DNA of 64,000 nt from Streptomyces sp. DH37 (lineage in GTDB: Bacteria; Actinomycetota; Actinomycetes; Streptomycetales; Streptomycetaceae). Below are positions 61,870-64,000 of the stretch, piece by piece. Position numbers and translations under genes: made by a program. The stretch covers positions 1 through 64,000 of the forward strand of contig NZ_JARVKV010000025.1 of assembly GCF_029813835.1 (NCBI RefSeq), in the 5' to 3' direction. Within the stretch, counting starts at the first letter, position 1; every line of letters starts with the position of its first letter. The notes under the pieces are model-generated. The model searched no databases, was not told the DNA's origin, and was given only the letters and a program-made list of their open reading frames with translations.

Positions 61870-62032
61870 GTCACCCCGCCGCGGGACGCCCTGGAAAGCG
61901 GCGAGGAGACCGTACGGGAGGGCAGGCACGGCCGGGCGCACCCGGGTGAAGCGGTCCGGGAACGGGGAGCGGAACAGCAGCGGGGAGGCCCGCAGGGGTT
62001 CGGCGCGGCCGGCGCGTTCGGCGGGGGCTGCG

Positions 62033-63100
62033 TCACCTCCTCTTCCTCTCGGAGGCGGGGGCCGCCACGGGCGCCGGCACGGGAACGGGGCCGGACACGG
62101 GGCCGGGCGGGAGCGCGGTGCGCAGGGCGTCGGCGAGGCCCGCGGGCCAGACCGCGCCGGGGGTGAAGCCGAGGTCGCGCGCGGCCCGCTCGTGGCCGCA
62201 CGTCCAGGCGGGGCGGGCCAGTTCGCGGATCTTGTCCCGGCAGAGCACGGGCGGCCGGTCCAGCGCCCGTGCGGCCAGTTCGGCGCCCCAGGCGGCGGCG
62301 TACGCCACCGGGCGGGGCACCGGGACGGTCCTGGGCGGGCGGTGGCCGGTCAGCGCCGCCACGGCCGCCGCCAGGTCCTGGCAGCGGTGCCCGGCGCCGT
62401 CGCCGACGTGGTAGACCCCGCGCGCCGGCTGCCCGGGCCCGACGGTGGCGCCGCGGTCGGCGGCGGCGAGCAGGGCGCGGCACAGGTCGTCGACGTGGAC
62501 CAGCGAGTAGCGGCGCGGGCCGGCGCCGCAGACGGGCAGCACGCCGCTGCGGACCGCGGCGAGCAGTGCGGGCAGGAACTCGGTGTCGCCGGGGCCGTAG
62601 ACGATCGGCGGGCGGACGACGGTGGCGGGCACCCGGTCCGCCGCCGCGCGCAGCGCCTCCTCGCCGGCGAGCTTGCTGCGGCCGTACGCCGACACCGGCG
62701 CGGGCGGGTCCGTCTCGCGTCGCGGCCGGCCGGGCGGGGACGGCCCGGCGGCGGCCAGGGAGGAGCAGTAGACCAGGCGGGGCGGTTCCGGCAGGCCCGC
62801 CAGGGCCTCGCACAGGCGGCGGGTGCCGACGGCGTTGACGGGGGCGTAGCCGCCGGGGCGGGCGGCCTTGACGGTGCCGGCCAGGTGGACCACGCGCTCG
62901 GCGCCGGAGGCGGTGACGGCCCGGCGCAGGCCGCGGCCGGTGGCGAGGTCGCCGTCCAGCAGGCGCACCTGCGGCGGGAGCCGCGGACGGGCCCGCTCCA
63001 CGTCCCGCACCAGCGCGGCGACGGTGTGGCCCTCCCGCAGCAGGCGGTGCACCAGGCGGGTGCCGACGAATCCGGTGGCGCCGGTGACCAGGTACCTCAC
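62033..63100 (-). CDS. NAD-dependent epimerase/dehydratase (extended SDR)
   Basis: A 355-residue extended SDR related to 3-beta-hydroxysteroid dehydrogenase-like and ceramide-reductase-like proteins. Cofactor motif GATGFVGTRLV (residues 7-17), catalytic Tyr139 and Lys143 in SAYGRSKLAG, and YSLVHVDDLCRALL later. The GTG start (63100) overlaps the stop of the GNAT gene, so the two are coupled. A Pro/Val tail (PVSGPVPVPAPVAAPASE) ends the protein. Confidence 0.87.
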   Translation of the reverse strand: MRYLVTGATGFVGTRLVHRLLREGHTVAALVRDVERARPRLPPQVRLLDGDLATGRGLRRAVTASGAERVVHLAGTVKAARPGGYAPVNAVGTRRLCEALAGLPEPPRLVYCSSLAAAGPSPPGRPRRETDPPAPVSAYGRSKLAGEEALRAAADRVPATVVRPPIVYGPGDTEFLPALLAAVRSGVLPVCGAGPRRYSLVHVDDLCRALLAAADRGATVGPGQPARGVYHVGDGAGHRCQDLAAAVAALTGHRPPRTVPVPRPVAYAAAWGAELAARALDRPPVLCRDKIRELARPAWTCGHERAARDLGFTPGAVWPAGLADALRTALPPGPVSGPVPVPAPVAAPASERKRR

Positions 63101-64000
63101 CGGCGGGCTCCGGGGACGTGCGGGGCAGCGGGCGCGGGGACGGGCGGGGCGGCCGGGCGCGGGACGAGGTCGCGCCGGTAGAGGCGGTGCCTGCGGTGGA
63201 GGACGCCGCCGAAGGCCTCGGCGTAGCGGTTGGCGTCGCGGTTGTCCTCCAGGAGCCAGGAGAACTCGCTCTCGGTGTACCCCAGCCGGAAGGCCGCCCG
63301 CTGGGCCTCGGCGAGCAGCGCCGCGGTCAGCCCGCGGGCGCGGTGGGCCGCCCTGACGCCGGTGAGGATCACCCTGGCCCGGTCGATCCGCCGGACGGCC
63401 CCGGCGGCGCGGAGCCGTCCCACGGGCCCGCCGCGGGCGGTGGGCCGGCCCCGTGCGGCGCGCAGCGCCTGGTTGGCGTCGGGCAGCCAGAAGGTGAAGG
63501 CGGCCGGTTCGCCGCGCACCTCGGCGAACCACACCAGCTCCGGCCGGATCAGCGGCCGCAGCCGGGCCATCGCGTGGGAGAACTCGCGGGCGGTCATGGG
63601 GACGGAGGCGTAGTTGCCCGACCAGGCGTCGGTGTAGATGTCCCGGACGACGGCCAGGTCGGCGTCCGGGCGCCACGGGTCCATCGGCCGCAGCCGCACG
63701 TCCGGCGCGCCGGCCGCCCAGCGGGCCGCGCGGGCGGCCGCGGGCGGGGGCTCGCCGCCGGGCGGCACCGGGACCCGCCAGGACAGCAGGTCCTTGGCCT
63801 TGACCAGGCCGCAGGCGGTGTACAGCGCCGGGTAGTAGGCGGGGTTGTACGGCATCATCACGGTGGGCGGGCCGTCGAAGCCCTCGACGAGGACCCCGCA
63901 CTCGTCGTGGACGGAGAAGCCCAGCGGGCCGAGCATCCTCTCCAGCCCGCGCTCGCGCAGCCAGCCGGCCGCCGCGTCGAAGAGGGCGGCCGCCGCGCCG
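63097..64000 (-). CDS. YghO-like GNAT-fold protein (5' part beyond the window)
   Basis: The C-terminal 301 residues of a protein whose start lies past base 64000. The sequence LFDAAAGWLRERGLERMLGP and then VEGFDGPPTVMMPYNPAYYPAL is the hallmark of the YghO-like GNAT group; a further GNAT-like region includes VRAAHRARGLTAALLAEAQ (acetyl-CoA loop position) and a final SWLLEDNRDANRYAEAFGG. Relatives include the bacterial GNAT-fold ceramide synthases. Coupled to the epimerase gene by GTGA. Confidence 0.83.
   Translation of the reverse strand, partial: GAAAALFDAAAGWLRERGLERMLGPLGFSVHDECGVLVEGFDGPPTVMMPYNPAYYPALYTACGLVKAKDLLSWRVPVPPGGEPPPAAARAARWAAGAPDVRLRPMDPWRPDADLAVVRDIYTDAWSGNYASVPMTAREFSHAMARLRPLIRPELVWFAEVRGEPAAFTFWLPDANQALRAARGRPTARGGPVGRLRAAGAVRRIDRARVILTGVRAAHRARGLTAALLAEAQRAAFRLGYTESEFSWLLEDNRDANRYAEAFGGVLHRRHRLYRRDLVPRPAAPPVPAPAAPHVPGARR

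Overview
The window is very GC-rich (third codon positions nearly always G or C), uses many GTG starts and GTGA-overlapping gene pairs, and carries hallmark actinobacterial genes (sepH, cutRS, DUF3159, DUF3710, DUF4193, DUF5998, parE/parC split by a few genes). It looks like chromosomal Streptomyces or a very close relative. No rRNA, tRNA, CRISPR array, transposase or phage gene was recognised.

Layout. 0.3-10.3 kb: topoisomerase IV, with parE (+) and parC (-) flanking a DUF485-like membrane protein, an SSS-type symporter, a Suc_Fer protein and a G3E GTPase. 10.5-14.7 kb: a two-subunit M16 peptidase (active plus inactive subunit), then a c-di-AMP (ydaO-type) riboswitch leading into a secreted LytM/M23 peptidase. 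14.8-23.6 kb: GntR regulator, HPr, a Pat-type protein acetyltransferase, DUF5998, a phosphodiesterase-like protein, thymidine kinase, a double-VOC protein and a rhodanese. 23.6-31.3 kb: sepH, an aldonolactone oxidase-like flavoenzyme, ferrochelatase, an inositol monophosphatase and the CutR/CutS two-component system. 31.7-47.3 kb: small conserved actinobacterial genes, dut, a degenerate ABC ATPase, OB-fold/DUF3159, two RCK (TrkA-type) potassium regulators, an MMPL exporter with a MarR regulator, a KimA-like potassium importer and a TRAM RNA methyltransferase.

From about 47.3 kb onward the window looks accessory: gene density falls and several genes are broken (a truncated GH43 glycosidase, a frameshifted zinc-ribbon ORF, a frameshifted amidohydrolase/Atu4866 gene, a broken gene at 59.6-60.1 kb). 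Interleaved are intact genes: a fused MFS/spermidine-synthase-like protein, an XRE regulator with an SDR and an Atu4866 protein, a stand-alone dnaK under a recognisable HspR (HAIR) operator, DUF2267, an old-yellow-enzyme homologue, a cupin and a KGG-repeat stress protein. The right edge holds a lipid-type locus (ACP, ketosynthase, then convergent NAD-epimerase and a YghO-like GNAT protein cut by the window end) that resembles parts of bacterial ceramide-type pathways.

Themes. Potassium and c-di-AMP physiology recur (riboswitch, KimA-like importer, two RCK proteins). The most unusual structures are a 93-bp tandem repeat forming a small ORF translationally coupled between the two RCK genes, a DUF3159 frame with no stop codon across both antisense RCK genes, and helically phased 14-bp repeats upstream of ptsH.
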